Of a stretch of DNA of 64,000 nt, positions 8,559-18,541 are shown piece by piece. This DNA is from Halogeometricum sp. S1BR25-6 (GTDB lineage Archaea > Halobacteriota > Halobacteria > Halobacteriales > Haloferacaceae), in the NCBI RefSeq assembly GCF_031624495.1, contig NZ_JAMQOP010000002.1, positions 744,001 through 808,000 of the forward strand, read 5' to 3'. Numbering within the stretch: the first letter of the stretch is position 1; each line of letters opens with the position of its first letter. The position numbers and the translations under genes are program-made. The notes under the pieces were generated by a model. The model was given only the letters and a program-made list of their open reading frames with translations, was not told the origin of the DNA and made no database searches.

Positions 8559-10253
8559 ATGTCAGACAAACACAAAACCTATCACAGCAAACTGAACCGT
8601 CGCCGCGTTCTGCAGGGACTCGGTGGCGTGGGTATCGCGGGTCTCGCCGGCTGCGCCGGCGGCTCCGGGAACGAGACGGAGGGCCAGAGCGGAACGGGCA
8701 CCGGCGGCGGGAGCGCCACGGAGGGCGAGAGCACGGACGGCGGAAGCTCCGGTTCCGGCGGCAGCCTCCGGATGGCGCTGGTCAAGAGCCCCATCGAGTT
8801 CGACCCCATCGTCCTCAACGACGTGCCGTCCTCGCAGGTCGTCGACCGGGTCGTCGAAGGGCTCTACACGTACGACGAGAGCACGGGCGTCGTGCCGCTC
8901 CTCGCCGACGGAGAACCGACCGTCGAGAACTCGGGACAGCGCTACACCGTGACGATTCAGGACGGGGCGACGTTCTCGAACGGCAACCCCGTCACTGCCA
9001 GCGACGTGAAGTACTCCTTCGAGGCGCCGGTCGAAGAGGAGACCGAGAACGCCTCGGAGGTGAACATGATCGACTCCATCACCGCGGTGGACGAGAAGAC
9101 GGTGCAGTTCGACCTGCAGTACCCCTACGCGCCGTTCAAGAACACGCTCACCTGGTACGTCGTCCCGCAGTCCGTCCGCGAGGAGGACAAGCAGGCGTTC
9201 AACACGGGCAGCGCGCTCACCGGGTCGGGTCCGTTCGTCTTCGAGGAGTGGCAGGAGGGTAACTTCGCCCGCCTGTCCGCCAACGAGGACTACTGGGGCG
9301 ACCCGAAGCCGAATCTCTCCGAGATAGAGTTCGTCCCCGTCGAGGAGGCGACCACCCGCGTCACGACCCTCAAGAACGGCGAGAACGACGTGGTCGAAGA
9401 GATTCCGCCGAAGCAGTACGCGACGGTCAAGAGCATCTCCGACGCCAGCATCAGCGAGGTGCCCGGAATCGGCTACTTCTACGCGGCGTTCAACTGCAAG
9501 GAGGGGCCGACGGCTGACCCCAAGGTCCGCGAGGGCATTGACTACGCCTTCGACATGGATTCGGCCGTCTCCAACTACGTCGAACCGACGGGCGTGCGCC
9601 AGTACAGCCCGTACCCCCTCTCCATCGCGGAGGACTGGGGCTTCCCCATCGAGGAGTGGAAGCAGATTCCGCACTCGAAGAACGTCGACCAGACGAAGAC
9701 GCTGTTCGACGAGGCCGGCGTGCCGGACGACTACTCGTTCAAGGTCATCGTTCCGCCGGACGACAAGCGCGAACAGATCGGCATCACCATCTCGAACGGC
9801 ATCAAGGAGGCCGGATGGGACGCGACCGTGCAGCGTCTCGACTGGGGCGCGTTCCTCAACAAGTACGTCTCCGGGAAGGAGGCCGACTACAACATCTACA
9901 CGCTCGGCTGGTCCGGCACCCCCGACCCCGACGCGTTCGCGTACTACCTGTTCGGTCGGACCGACGACACGCTCGGCGTGACGAACGGGACGTACTACGG
10001 CAACAACAGCGAGAGCGGAAAGCGGGTCGCCGAGAAGTTCCTCGAAGCCCGCCGCACGCCGGAACAGGAGGCGCGCAAGCAGCTCTACGTGGAGGCGACG
10101 ACGACGCTCCTCAACGACCGCGCGCACCTGCCGGCGTACAACCTCAAGAACAGCTTCGGCGTGAAGAACTACGTGAACGACTGGCACGCACACCCCGTGA
10201 GCAGCTTCACGCTAGCGACCGACTACAACAACGTCTCCGTCAGCGAGCAGTAG
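8559..10253 (+). CDS. Peptide/nickel-type ABC transporter substrate-binding lipoprotein
   Basis: This 564-residue family-5 solute-binding protein has a Tat signal (Arg14-16) and a lipobox ending in Cys32 (IAGLAGC), followed by a Gly/Ser/Glu-rich linker. The mature domain has the family pattern of SBP_bac_5: a strand-rich start (FDPIVLNDVPSS), YTVTIQDGATFSNG, and LTGSGPFVFEEW. It would deliver an oligopeptide, dipeptide or similar ligand to the permeases encoded just downstream. It is the first gene of a five-gene operon (binding protein, two permeases, two ATPases). The ligand cannot be read from sequence. Confidence 0.92.
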   Translation: MSDKHKTYHSKLNRRRVLQGLGGVGIAGLAGCAGGSGNETEGQSGTGTGGGSATEGESTDGGSSGSGGSLRMALVKSPIEFDPIVLNDVPSSQVVDRVVEGLYTYDESTGVVPLLADGEPTVENSGQRYTVTIQDGATFSNGNPVTASDVKYSFEAPVEEETENASEVNMIDSITAVDEKTVQFDLQYPYAPFKNTLTWYVVPQSVREEDKQAFNTGSALTGSGPFVFEEWQEGNFARLSANEDYWGDPKPNLSEIEFVPVEEATTRVTTLKNGENDVVEEIPPKQYATVKSISDASISEVPGIGYFYAAFNCKEGPTADPKVREGIDYAFDMDSAVSNYVEPTGVRQYSPYPLSIAEDWGFPIEEWKQIPHSKNVDQTKTLFDEAGVPDDYSFKVIVPPDDKREQIGITISNGIKEAGWDATVQRLDWGAFLNKYVSGKEADYNIYTLGWSGTPDPDAFAYYLFGRTDDTLGVTNGTYYGNNSESGKRVAEKFLEARRTPEQEARKQLYVEATTTLLNDRAHLPAYNLKNSFGVKNYVNDWHAHPVSSFTLATDYNNVSVSEQ

Positions 10254-10353
10254 AACGACACGACGGAGGCCGCGATGCCACATTTATGTACGCACCAACC
10301 ACAACCCGACGTTTAGAGACATACGTGACCGGAACGCGGGGAAGAAACTGACG

Positions 10354-11352
10354 ATGGGACGCCTCCGTTACACCATCAGCCGACTGCTCCAAGCGGTGCC
10401 GGTGATAGTCGGCGTGATCACCATCACGTTCTTCCTCACCGACGCGATTCCGGGCGACCCCGTACAGATCATGCTCGGCCCCTCGCCGAGCGCACAGCAG
10501 GCCGCCGCCATCCGCGCGAAGTACGGGCTGGACCGACCGCTCTACGTCCGGTACTTCAGCTACCTGTTCGACGTCATCCGACTCGACCTCGGAACGAGTA
10601 TCTACTACCAGGTGCCGGTCACGCAGAAAATCATGGAGCGCCTGCCGGTGACGCTGTACCTCCTGCTCGCCAGCTTCACGTTCGCGCTCGTGACCGCCGT
10701 TCCGCTCGGTATCATCTCGGCGAAGCGCCGCAACCAGCCGACGGACCACGTCTCTCGAGTCGTAGCGCTGTTCGGCGTCAGCACGCCCTCTTTCTGGATC
10801 GGGCTGATGCTCATCATCATCTTCTCGTTCTGGCTGGGGTGGCTGCCGTCGACGAACATCATCCTCCCGTGGACCGGACCCGCGAACGTGGACGGCGCGA
10901 GCAACCAACTCGACGTGATAATCAAATCGCTCCAGCATCTCGTCATGCCGATGATCACGCTCGGGACGCTCCAGATGGCGGCGTTCACCCGCATCGAGCG
11001 CTCCTCGATGCTCGAAGTGCTCGGCGAGGAGTACGTGAAGCTCGCGCGCGCCTACGGCGTCAGCGAGAGCAAAATCGTCCGCAAGCACGCCTTCCGGAAC
11101 GCGCAACTGCCGCTCATCACGCTCGTCGGCCTCCAACTGACGAGCGCGCTCGGCGGGGCGGTGCTGACGGAGACGGTCTTCTCCATCAACGGGATGGGCC
11201 GGCTCATCATCACGGCCGTACAGAATCAGGACTACCAACTCATCATGGGGACGACGCTCGTGTTCGGTCTCGTGTTCGTCATCGGCGTCATCATCACGGA
11301 CCTCTCGTACGCCTACGTCGACCCCCGAGTCTCCTTCGACGGGAGCGAGTAA
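10354..11352 (+). CDS. ABC transporter permease, DppB type
   Basis: This 332-residue protein is an inner-membrane permease of the DppB/OppB family. It has six predicted helices, the N-terminal segment AVPVIVGVITITFFL, and a cytoplasmic EAA loop around the segment LARAYGVSESKIVRKHAFRN. It starts at the ATG at 10354, 100 bp after the binding-protein gene. This spacer contains a TTTATG-like stretch and might carry a processing site or a weak internal promoter. It forms the translocation pore with the DppC-type permease that follows. Confidence 0.93.
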   Translation: MGRLRYTISRLLQAVPVIVGVITITFFLTDAIPGDPVQIMLGPSPSAQQAAAIRAKYGLDRPLYVRYFSYLFDVIRLDLGTSIYYQVPVTQKIMERLPVTLYLLLASFTFALVTAVPLGIISAKRRNQPTDHVSRVVALFGVSTPSFWIGLMLIIIFSFWLGWLPSTNIILPWTGPANVDGASNQLDVIIKSLQHLVMPMITLGTLQMAAFTRIERSSMLEVLGEEYVKLARAYGVSESKIVRKHAFRNAQLPLITLVGLQLTSALGGAVLTETVFSINGMGRLIITAVQNQDYQLIMGTTLVFGLVFVIGVIITDLSYAYVDPRVSFDGSE

Positions 11353-11355
11353 CTC

Positions 11356-12378
11356 ATGGCGACACAGACAGGAACCTCTCTCGACGCGGACGAAAGCGGC
11401 CCCGAACAGCCCGAGGCCCGAGTCGGATTGCGCTACACCCTCTCGCAGGTCAAGCGCGACCCGACGGCGCTCGTCGGGCTCGGAATCATCGTCTTCATGT
11501 GCGGCGTCGCGTTCATCGGATTCGTTGACGGCGTCCTCTTCGACTTCCTCGGCGACTTCGACGCCTTCGCCAACATGGGCGTCCACCAGTACGTGCTGGC
11601 GGAGACGTTCTGGGTCAACCCGGCGAACGACCCGAACAGCGCGCAGATACTCCGTCCGCCCGTCTACCTGACGAACCAGCTCTACCCGAACGAACCCGGC
11701 ACGTGGGCGCACCCGCTCGGCACCGACCACCGCGGGCGCGACATCCTCGTCCGCCTGTTCTACGGCACGCGCATCGCCATCACCGTCGGCATCGTCTCGA
11801 CGGGCATCGCGCTGGTGCTCGGAACGCTCGTCGGCGCCGTCGCCGGATACTACGGCGGCTGGATCGACGACGCCCTCATGCGCGGCTCCGAGACGCTGTA
11901 CGCCATCCCGTTTCTCATCCTCGTCATCGCGTTCATGACCGCGTTCGGGCAGAAACTGTCGTACGCGATGATCGGCGTCGGTATCGCCACCATCCCGACG
12001 TTCGCCCGCCTCATCCGCTCGCGCGTGCTCTCGGTGCGCGAGGAAGACTTCATCGAGGCCGCGCGCGCGGCCGGCGTCCGCGACCGCGACATCATCCTGC
12101 GGCACGTCGTCCCGAACAGCTTCGCGCCCGTGCTCGTGCAGGCGACGCTGCAGATCGGGGTCAACATCCTCATCATCGCCGGGCTGTCGTTCCTCGGCTA
12201 CGGCGCGCAGCCGCCGACGCCCTCGTGGGGACAGATGCTCTCGAACTCCCGACAGTACATGCTGCCGAACGCGTGGTTCAGCATCTGGCCGGGCATCGCT
12301 ATCCTGATCACCGTCGTCGGCTTCAACCTCATCGGCGACGGCCTGCGCGACGCACTCGACCCGCGGATAAACAACTGA
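11356..12378 (+). CDS. ABC transporter permease, DppC type
   Basis: This 340-residue partner permease has the DppC/OppC features: an N-terminal cytoplasmic region, the signature segment HPLGTDHRGRDILVRLFYG, and the EAA loop EAARAAGVRDRDIILRHVVPN truncated here to its core EAARAAGV. It starts 3 nt after the preceding permease stop, and its TGA overlaps the ATG of the next gene by one base, so the operon is translationally coupled. A long extracellular loop (about residues 55-115) is larger than in E. coli DppC. Confidence 0.93.
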   Translation: MATQTGTSLDADESGPEQPEARVGLRYTLSQVKRDPTALVGLGIIVFMCGVAFIGFVDGVLFDFLGDFDAFANMGVHQYVLAETFWVNPANDPNSAQILRPPVYLTNQLYPNEPGTWAHPLGTDHRGRDILVRLFYGTRIAITVGIVSTGIALVLGTLVGAVAGYYGGWIDDALMRGSETLYAIPFLILVIAFMTAFGQKLSYAMIGVGIATIPTFARLIRSRVLSVREEDFIEAARAAGVRDRDIILRHVVPNSFAPVLVQATLQIGVNILIIAGLSFLGYGAQPPTPSWGQMLSNSRQYMLPNAWFSIWPGIAILITVVGFNLIGDGLRDALDPRINN

Positions 12379-13493
12379 TGAGCGAACCAATACTCAAAGT
12401 CGAAAATCTGAAGACGCAGTTCTTCACCGAGGAAGGGACCGTCCGCGCGGTGGACGGCATCTCCTTCGAGGTGAACGAAGGCGAACTCGTCGGCCTCGTG
12501 GGCGAGTCCGGCGCGGGCAAGTCCGTGGCGACGAGTTCGATCATGCGGCTCGTGGAGGACCCCGGCGAAATCGTCGGCGGCACGGTGACGTACAAAGGTA
12601 AGAAACTCGTCGACTTCGAGGAGGGACCGGACGGCGAACTCCGACGCTCCTCGGAGATGCTGTCGAACGAGCAGATGCGCAAGCAGATCCGCGGCAAGGA
12701 AATCGCCATCATCTTCCAAGACCCGATGGAGGCGCTGAACCCCGTGTTCAAGGTCGGCGCGCAGCTTCGCGAGTTCATCGAGATAAACCGCGGCATGAGC
12801 GGGAAGGAGGCCAAGCGAATCGCCGTCGACATGCTCCGGGAGGTCGGCATCCCCGAACCCGAGAAGCGCTACGAGAGCTATCCGCACCAGTTCTCCGGCG
12901 GGATGCGCCAGCGCGTCATCATCGCGATGGCGCTGGCGTGCGAACCCGACCTCATCATCGCCGACGAACCGACGACGGCGCTGGACGTGACCGTCGAGGG
13001 ACAGATTCTGGACCTCGTCGAGGACCTCCGGCAGAAGTACGACACCTCCTTCGTCTGGGTCACGCACGACCTCGGCGTCGTCGCGGAGATATGCGACCGC
13101 GTGAACGTGATGTACCTCGGCGAGATAATCGAGCAGGCGGACGTGGACGACCTGTTCCACAAGACGCGGCACCCGTACACCGAGGCGCTGTTGAACTCCA
13201 TCCCGCGACCCGACCAGTCGGTCGACGAACTGAACCCCATCAAGGGCGTGATGCCCGAGGCTATCAACCCGCCGTCGGGGTGTCGGTTCCACACTCGCTG
13301 TCCGGACGCGCGGACCGTCTGCAAGGAGGTCCATCCCGCCTATCAGGACGTCAGCGACCCGGACGAGGCGAGACACATGGTCTCCTGCGTGAAGTACGAG
13401 AACGTCGGCTACGACGACGCCGAACCTCTCGAAACGGAGGCGACCGGCGCGTTCGGCAGCGGCCTCGTCGAGGCTCGGGGTGAGAGCCAATGA
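12378..13493 (+). CDS. Peptide ABC transporter ATP-binding protein, DppD type
   Basis: I start this 371-residue ATPase at the ATG at 12378, which overlaps the preceding stop (TGATG). Walker A is GESGAGKS, the signature is FSGGMRQR and Walker B is [12 protein letters not shown]. The C-terminal oligopeptide-transporter extension has four cysteines ([15 protein letters not shown] and a later VSC) that in this family form an iron-sulfur or metal site. An insert of about 25 residues after the first strand-helix unit (the [13 protein letters not shown] region) is common in haloarchaeal members. The stop overlaps the next gene by 4 nt (ATGA). Confidence 0.93.
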   Translation: MSEPILKVENLKTQFFTEEGTVRAVDGISFEVNEGELVGLVGESGAGKSVATSSIMRLVEDPGEIVGGTVTYKGKKLVDFEEGPDGELRRSSEMLSNEQMRKQIRGKEIAIIFQDPMEALNPVFKVGAQLREFIEINRGMSGKEAKRIAVDMLREVGIPEPEKRYESYPHQFSGGMRQRVIIAMALACEPDLIIADEPTTALDVTVEGQILDLVEDLRQKYDTSFVWVTHDLGVVAEICDRVNVMYLGEIIEQADVDDLFHKTRHPYTEALLNSIPRPDQSVDELNPIKGVMPEAINPPSGCRFHTRCPDARTVCKEVHPAYQDVSDPDEARHMVSCVKYENVGYDDAEPLETEATGAFGSGLVEARGESQ

Positions 13494-14782
13494 GTCAGGG
13501 AATGGTCACCGGAAGCGACGACGATATCGACTTCGGCGAGACGCTCCTCCGCGTGGAGGGACTCACCAAGTACTTCAGTCAGGGCAGCGGCCTCATCGCC
13601 AGCCTGTTCAACGACGAGGAGGTGAAAGCGGTCGACGACGTCTCCTTCGACATCGCGAAGGGCGAGACGCTGGGACTCGTCGGCGAGTCCGGGTGCGGGA
13701 AGTCGACGCTCGCGCGGACGGTGCTTCGCCTGCTCGAACCGACCGACGGCGCGGTGTGGTTCAAGGGAGACAACCTCGCGGAGATGAGCGGCGAGGAACT
13801 CCGCTCGATGCGCGAGAACATCCAGATGATCTTCCAGGACCCCCAGTCCTCCTTGGACCCGCGGATGAAAGTCGGCCCCATCGTCGAGGAACCGATGAAG
13901 GCGCACGGACTGTACGGGGGCGAACGCGAGCAACGGGCGCGGATGCTGTTGGAGAAGGTCGGCCTCGACCCCCAGCACTACAACCGCTACCCCCACCAGT
14001 TCTCCGGCGGGCAGCGACAGCGGGTCAACCTCGCCCGCGCGCTGGCGGTCAACCCCGACTTCATCGTCTGCGACGAACCCACTTCGGCGCTCGACGCCTC
14101 CATCCAGGCGCAGGTGCTGAACACGATGCGGGACCTACAGGATGAGTTCGGGCTGACCTACCTGTTCATCAGCCACGACCTGAGCGTCATCCGCCACATC
14201 TCCGACCGCGTGGCCGTGATGTACCTCGGACAGTTGGTCGAACTGGCGGAGACCGAGGAACTGTTCGAGCGCCCGCAACACCCCTACACGGAGGCGCTCT
14301 TGCAGTCGATTCCGGTGCCCGACCCGCGGGCGAGCGGTCAACGGGGCGTGCTCGAAGGCGACGTCCCCTCGCCCATCGACCCGCCCTCGGGCTGTCGGTT
14401 CCGAACGCGCTGTCCGCGACTCATCGCTCCCGAGGAGTACGACTTCTCGGCGACGGAGTGGGAACGCGTGCGGGCGTTCATGCGCGAGACCCAGCGCCGC
14501 ACGTTCGAGGCCGACGGCGAGGCGTCGCTCCGCAACGAGTTCTTCCCGGACGGAACGCCCGAAGGCGAGGCCGGGTCGCTCGTGGAGCAGAGCATCGACG
14601 AGGTGCTGAACGACGACTGGGACGCCGCCGAGGAGCGACTCACGGGGGCGTTCGCCGAAGAGAGCATCTGCGCGCAGGAGATTCCCTCCTACGAGGTCGA
14701 ACCGGTCCACGGCGACGGCGTCCACTTCGCCGCCTGCCACCTCCACAACGACGACGTGCGGGGCAGCGTCGACGCCGACTGA
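13490..14782 (+). CDS. Peptide ABC transporter ATP-binding protein, DppF type, with C-terminal insert
   Basis: This 430-residue ATPase has Walker A GESGCGKS, signature FSGGQRQR and Walker [13 protein letters not shown]. It is about 100 residues longer than E. coli DppF. The extra length lies inside the cysteine-containing C-terminal extension: GCRFRTRCP is followed by an acidic segment of about 90 residues ([13 protein letters not shown] to GDGVHF) before the final AACHL. The start is the ATG of the ATGA overlap with the DppD gene. It completes the ABC importer as the second nucleotide-binding subunit. Confidence 0.92.
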   Translation: MSQGMVTGSDDDIDFGETLLRVEGLTKYFSQGSGLIASLFNDEEVKAVDDVSFDIAKGETLGLVGESGCGKSTLARTVLRLLEPTDGAVWFKGDNLAEMSGEELRSMRENIQMIFQDPQSSLDPRMKVGPIVEEPMKAHGLYGGEREQRARMLLEKVGLDPQHYNRYPHQFSGGQRQRVNLARALAVNPDFIVCDEPTSALDASIQAQVLNTMRDLQDEFGLTYLFISHDLSVIRHISDRVAVMYLGQLVELAETEELFERPQHPYTEALLQSIPVPDPRASGQRGVLEGDVPSPIDPPSGCRFRTRCPRLIAPEEYDFSATEWERVRAFMRETQRRTFEADGEASLRNEFFPDGTPEGEAGSLVEQSIDEVLNDDWDAAEERLTGAFAEESICAQEIPSYEVEPVHGDGVHFAACHLHNDDVRGSVDAD

Positions 14783-14840
14783 CCCGTCTCTCGTTCTCTC
14801 CGGATATCCGTTTCGAGCCCCGAACGCGCGAGCGGCGGCG

Positions 14841-15341
14841 TCAGCGCTCGATTCGAATCGTCGTCGCGTCGGCGGGGCGGTTCCCCGCGAGGGCGAGGTG
14901 GGCGCCCACCTCGTGGACGCCGGGGTCGGGTTCGACCCACCGGGTCGCCGCGCCGTCGCCGCCGACGCGCTTGAACAGGCCGTTCCACGTCCGCGTGACC
15001 ACCTTCCGCTCGCCGCCGCGGAACGTGAGTTTCGAGGGCGACTCCGAGACGTAGACGCGTTCGTCGCTGGCCTCCAACTCGCCGTCGACGGTCCACCCCC
15101 ACAGGCGGCGCGTGGGCGTCGTCACGCTCACGGGGAGGGGGAGGCGGTTCTCGATGACGACGGTGAGTTCCACCGGGTCGCCGACGGCGTACGTCTCGCG
15201 GTCGGTCCGGACGGTGACGGAGAGCCCCCGTCTGACGATGGCCTGCGGGACGAACTTTCCGAGGGCGGCGGCGACCGGGCTCTTCGTCTCGTCGAATCCG
15301 TAGCGGTCCCCGCGTCTTCCGTCGCGTCCGTCGGTCGGCAT
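14841..15341 (-). CDS. Unknown haloarchaeal protein with an Ig/BsuPI-like domain
   Basis: I start it at the ATG at 15341 (MPTDGRDGRR); the longer frame upstream is antisense to the next gene and is not protein-like. The 166-residue product has a charged N-terminus and a domain of about 110 residues resembling the beta-sandwich of intracellular proteinase inhibitor BsuPI: LSVTVRTDRETYAVGDPVELTVVIEN (its core TYAVGDPVELTV), then conserved Trp residues and GVHEVGAHLAL. There is no signal peptide. The function is unknown. It is divergent from the lipoprotein gene starting at 15453. Confidence 0.7.
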   Translation of the reverse strand: MPTDGRDGRRGDRYGFDETKSPVAAALGKFVPQAIVRRGLSVTVRTDRETYAVGDPVELTVVIENRLPLPVSVTTPTRRLWGWTVDGELEASDERVYVSESPSKLTFRGGERKVVTRTWNGLFKRVGGDGAATRWVEPDPGVHEVGAHLALAGNRPADATTIRIER

Positions 15342-15452
15342 CCGTCGCCCTGGGTTGTCGCGCGCGGCGTTTACCTCCGTCGGTCGTCCGGTCGTCCGGT
15401 CGTCCGGCCGTCCGGCGCGAGGGGTTATGCCCTCCCGCCCCCGACCGTCCGC

Positions 15453-16037
15453 ATGGACCGACGCGAACTCCTCGCGTTCGCCGGCCTCTGCGGTCTCGGG
15501 GCGACGAGCGGGTGTCTCGGATACACCGTCGTCGAACGGGACGCCGTGACCGACCGCCGCGTCCGCATCGCCGAGTTGGAGGCGAAACTGCGGGCGCGGG
15601 AGGAAGAGATGGCGTCGCTGCGCGCCGAACTCGACGCGCTCCGGGACCGAATAGCGGGGCCGGAGGTGAACCTCGTCCGGGCCGTCGAATCGTGGTCGCG
15701 CGCCGGGGACGTGGTGACGGAACAGACCGACCGCGTGGCGGGCGAGACGCTCACCGCGGCGGTGAGCTACGACTACCCGGTTCACCCGGCCGCCGGCGGG
15801 ACGGGTCGCGCCGACGCGACCGTGCGGGTCGAACTGCGGCGCGGCGACGACGTCGTCCGCGAGGCGGAGACGCGGGTCCGCATCACCCTCGACCGGGACC
15901 AGACGCTCGCGGAGAGTCCGCTCGAACTGGCCGTCTCGGACCTCGACGCCGGGGAGTACGCGCTGGCGGCGCGCGTCGTCGACAACGTGAGCGGCCTGAC
16001 GTCGCCGACGGCCGAGACGACGGTCGAACTCGGCTGA
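15453..16037 (+). CDS. Predicted lipoprotein with coiled coil, unknown function
   Basis: The 194-residue product starts MDRRELLAFAGL and has a short hydrophobic signal ending in the lipobox ATSGC (Cys at about residue 20), so it should be lipid-anchored outside the membrane. Residues about 30-70 form a heptad-rich coiled coil (IAELEAKLRAREEEMASLRA core). The C-terminal 110 residues are a strand-rich domain with regular TVRVELRRGDD and YALAARVVDN strands. I do not recognise a characterised family. Confidence 0.75.
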   Translation: MDRRELLAFAGLCGLGATSGCLGYTVVERDAVTDRRVRIAELEAKLRAREEEMASLRAELDALRDRIAGPEVNLVRAVESWSRAGDVVTEQTDRVAGETLTAAVSYDYPVHPAAGGTGRADATVRVELRRGDDVVREAETRVRITLDRDQTLAESPLELAVSDLDAGEYALAARVVDNVSGLTSPTAETTVELG

Positions 16038-16073
16038 GCGGCGGGAAACAGCCCCGCCTCCGAGCCGTTCCGT

Positions 16074-17435
16074 TCACTCGCGGCGTCGGCGGAGCGCGTA
16101 CGCCGAGAGGGCCGCGCCGCCGGCGGCGCCGGCGAGAAGGTTGGGTACGTCGACGGCTCGACGGACGCGCGACGGCGAGAGCGTCGCGCGTTCGCGAAGC
16201 GCCCCCTCCTCCTCGGCACTCTCGGGGACGGAGGCGACGTACTCGCGCACCTCGCCGGGAGCGATGTGGGCGGTCACGGCGTCGTCCAGGAGCGACCCGT
16301 CGAGTCCGGCGGCCTCGGCGGTCAACTCGTACGTCGCCGCCCGCTTGCCGACGACGGAGACGCGGTAGTCGCCGGCGGGCGCGTCGTAGCGGTAGCGCGT
16401 GCCGTACACGTCCCCCCGACTCCGGTCCATCATCTCGGCGCGGTTGCGCCCCACGGCCGTCCCGTCGGGAGCGACGACGGAGAGGCCGACGTTCGGCGAG
16501 GAGACGGTGAAGCGGACGGCGCGTTCGAGCAGGTGCGAGAAGTCCCCGTCGTCGGTCCGTCGAGGGGCGGTCACGTCGGCGTCGGCGCGGATGGCCCGGT
16601 CCCAACGGTTGAACACGAGGCTGTCGAACTCGGCGTGGTTCGCGAGCGGTCTGTCCGCGTTCGGAACCACCTTCAGCCGTCGGCGGTACCGCGGGCGGTA
16701 GGACTTCGCCGGGACGTTCGGGTTGTAGACGTCGAGCAGCGTCGCGTCCCCCCGTTCGGCGTAATCGTAGACGAGCACTTGGTGGGACAGGCGCGTGGCG
16801 GTGTCGACGAGCGTCACGCCCGCCGTCCCGAAGGCGTCCACCGTCGCGGTCAGCGCCGCGAGTTCGGCGGCGTGGTCTATCTTCTGCGGGCGGAGCATCC
16901 GACGCCGACCCAACCACGAGTGCACGTCGAGCAACTGCGTCGACTGGTACTCGTCGATGCGGGTACCGACGGTGCCGCCCTCCCCGCGGGGCACCTCCGG
17001 CGTCCGGAGTTCGGCGGCGTGCTCGACCGAATCGGGGAGCGCGTTCGGGTCCTCGAAGAACTCCTGCGCGGCGAACGTCATGCCGTAGCAGTGGCCATCC
17101 GTCGAAGACAACTGCGCGGCGGCGACGCGAATCTGCGAGGCGACGAGGCCGACGAGGGCGTCCGGCAGGCGGGCGACGGGCGTGCCGAACAGGTCGGCGA
17201 ACGGCCCCTGCCAGTCGAGGCGGACGCACTCTCGGACCTCCTCGTCGGCCAGTCTGCGGTGGTCGTGGCCGGGGTAGGCCCGTTCGCTCCCCCGCCAGTT
17301 TCGGAACCCGAACCCGTGGACGGAGGGGTCGAACCCCTCCCGGGGGTCGGCGGCCGCGACGCCGGGCGCCGCGGCGAGACCGACCGCCCCCGCGCCGACG
17401 GACGCGAGGAACCGCCGCCGTCCCATCTTCGTCAT
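16074..17435 (-). CDS. Tat-exported, C-terminally anchored protein with papain-like Cys/His motifs
   Basis: This 453-residue protein has a twin-arginine signal (GRRRFLASVGAG) and a C-terminal hydrophobic helix followed by an Arg/Glu-rich tail, the layout of a surface protein held by its C-terminus. Inside are motifs of a papain-fold cysteine peptidase: DGHCYGMTFA (Cys116), LSHQVLVYDY (His218) and LLDVYNPN (Asp235/Asn240 region). The second half (residues about 290-400) looks like a beta-sandwich. A peptidase or related cysteine hydrolase is inferred from motif order only. It is monocistronic, converging on the lipoprotein gene. Confidence 0.65.
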   Translation of the reverse strand: MTKMGRRRFLASVGAGAVGLAAAPGVAAADPREGFDPSVHGFGFRNWRGSERAYPGHDHRRLADEEVRECVRLDWQGPFADLFGTPVARLPDALVGLVASQIRVAAAQLSSTDGHCYGMTFAAQEFFEDPNALPDSVEHAAELRTPEVPRGEGGTVGTRIDEYQSTQLLDVHSWLGRRRMLRPQKIDHAAELAALTATVDAFGTAGVTLVDTATRLSHQVLVYDYAERGDATLLDVYNPNVPAKSYRPRYRRRLKVVPNADRPLANHAEFDSLVFNRWDRAIRADADVTAPRRTDDGDFSHLLERAVRFTVSSPNVGLSVVAPDGTAVGRNRAEMMDRSRGDVYGTRYRYDAPAGDYRVSVVGKRAATYELTAEAAGLDGSLLDDAVTAHIAPGEVREYVASVPESAEEEGALRERATLSPSRVRRAVDVPNLLAGAAGGAALSAYALRRRRE

Positions 17436-17579
17436 CGCCCCCTAGTGTAGGCGGAGCGGACTTGACTGTTTCCCGGAGCGTCGTTTCCGGCGCAAAATAT
17501 CGGTCGGTCGACAGTGGTCGGCGCTCCGAGGTTCGCCCGGCGAGGGGCAACGCGGAACCCGCGCGCGTCGTGACGCGAT

Positions 17580-18377
17580 TCAGACGTCGATGGTCGGGAC
17601 GCCGCCGCCGTCCACGCGGTAGGTCGACCCGGAGACGTACGAGGCGAGGTCGGAGACGAGAAAGGCGACGACGGGCGCAACCTCCTCGGGTTCGGCCACT
17701 CGGTCGAACTGGAGAGCGGGCTTTTCCTCCTCCAAGAACGCCCGTTCGGCCTCCTCGACGGAAATGTCCCGTTCGTCGGCTATCTCCTCGAACATCGCCT
17801 GCACGAGGGGCGTCCGCGTCGTCGGCGGCGCGACGGCGTTCACGCGGATGCCCTCCCCCAGATACGCCTTCGAGAGGTTCTGTGTCAGGTTGATTATCGC
17901 GGCCTTCGAGGCGTTGTACTGCGGCATCTTGTCGTGCGGCATCAGTCCGGCGTCCGAGGCGACGTTGACGACGCTGCCGCCGTCGCCCTCTTTCAGGTAG
18001 GGGAGCGCCGCCTTCGTGACCCGCATCGTCCCGAAGAGGTTCGTGTCGATGACCGTCCGCCACTCCTCCTCGGGGACCGAATCGAGCGTCTCGAAACTGC
18101 CGGTCGTGCCGGCGTTGTTCACGAGGACGTCGACGCCGCCGAACTCCGCGACCGTCTCCTCGACCAGTTTCTCCACGTCGTCGGGGTCGGTCACGTCCAC
18201 CTGCACCGTGAGGACGTCGCCGTCCATCTCGGCCGCCGCGTCCGCCAGTTCCTCCTCGCCGCGGGCGCAGATACAGACGTCCGCGCCTTCCGCGGCGAGG
18301 GTCTCTGCGATAGCCTTCCCGATACCCTTGCTGCCGCCGGTGACGACGGCGACTCGGTCGTCGAGAGCGAGGTCCAC
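17580..18377 (-). CDS. SDR family oxidoreductase
   Basis: This 265-residue classical short-chain dehydrogenase starts at a GTG (18377), directly before the first Rossmann strand (LALDDRVAVVTGG). The cofactor loop is TGGSKGIG, the structural motif is NNAG, and the catalytic Ser lies in NVASDAG with YNASK supplying the Tyr and Lys. Cofactor choice and substrate are not certain; 3-oxoacyl-ACP reductase-like or sugar dehydrogenase-like activity are both possible. It is co-directional with the ABC exporter genes that lie upstream of it, separated by a spacer of 164 bp. Confidence 0.9.
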   Translation of the reverse strand: MDLALDDRVAVVTGGSKGIGKAIAETLAAEGADVCICARGEEELADAAAEMDGDVLTVQVDVTDPDDVEKLVEETVAEFGGVDVLVNNAGTTGSFETLDSVPEEEWRTVIDTNLFGTMRVTKAALPYLKEGDGGSVVNVASDAGLMPHDKMPQYNASKAAIINLTQNLSKAYLGEGIRVNAVAPPTTRTPLVQAMFEEIADERDISVEEAERAFLEEEKPALQFDRVAEPEEVAPVVAFLVSDLASYVSGSTYRVDGGGVPTIDV

Positions 18378-18541
18378 GTGCGCGCTTCGGGCGTGAGCGG
18401 AAAGAGGGTTGTCGCCGCGGAAGGCGCGTTCGCGTCCGGGTTCAAGTTCGGGTTCGGTTCGCGTCCCGTGCCCGCGCGAGTCGACTCGCGGGGCGACGGG
18501 GTTAGCGGGAACGGCGGGAACGTGGGAGCGGCGAATCCGGT

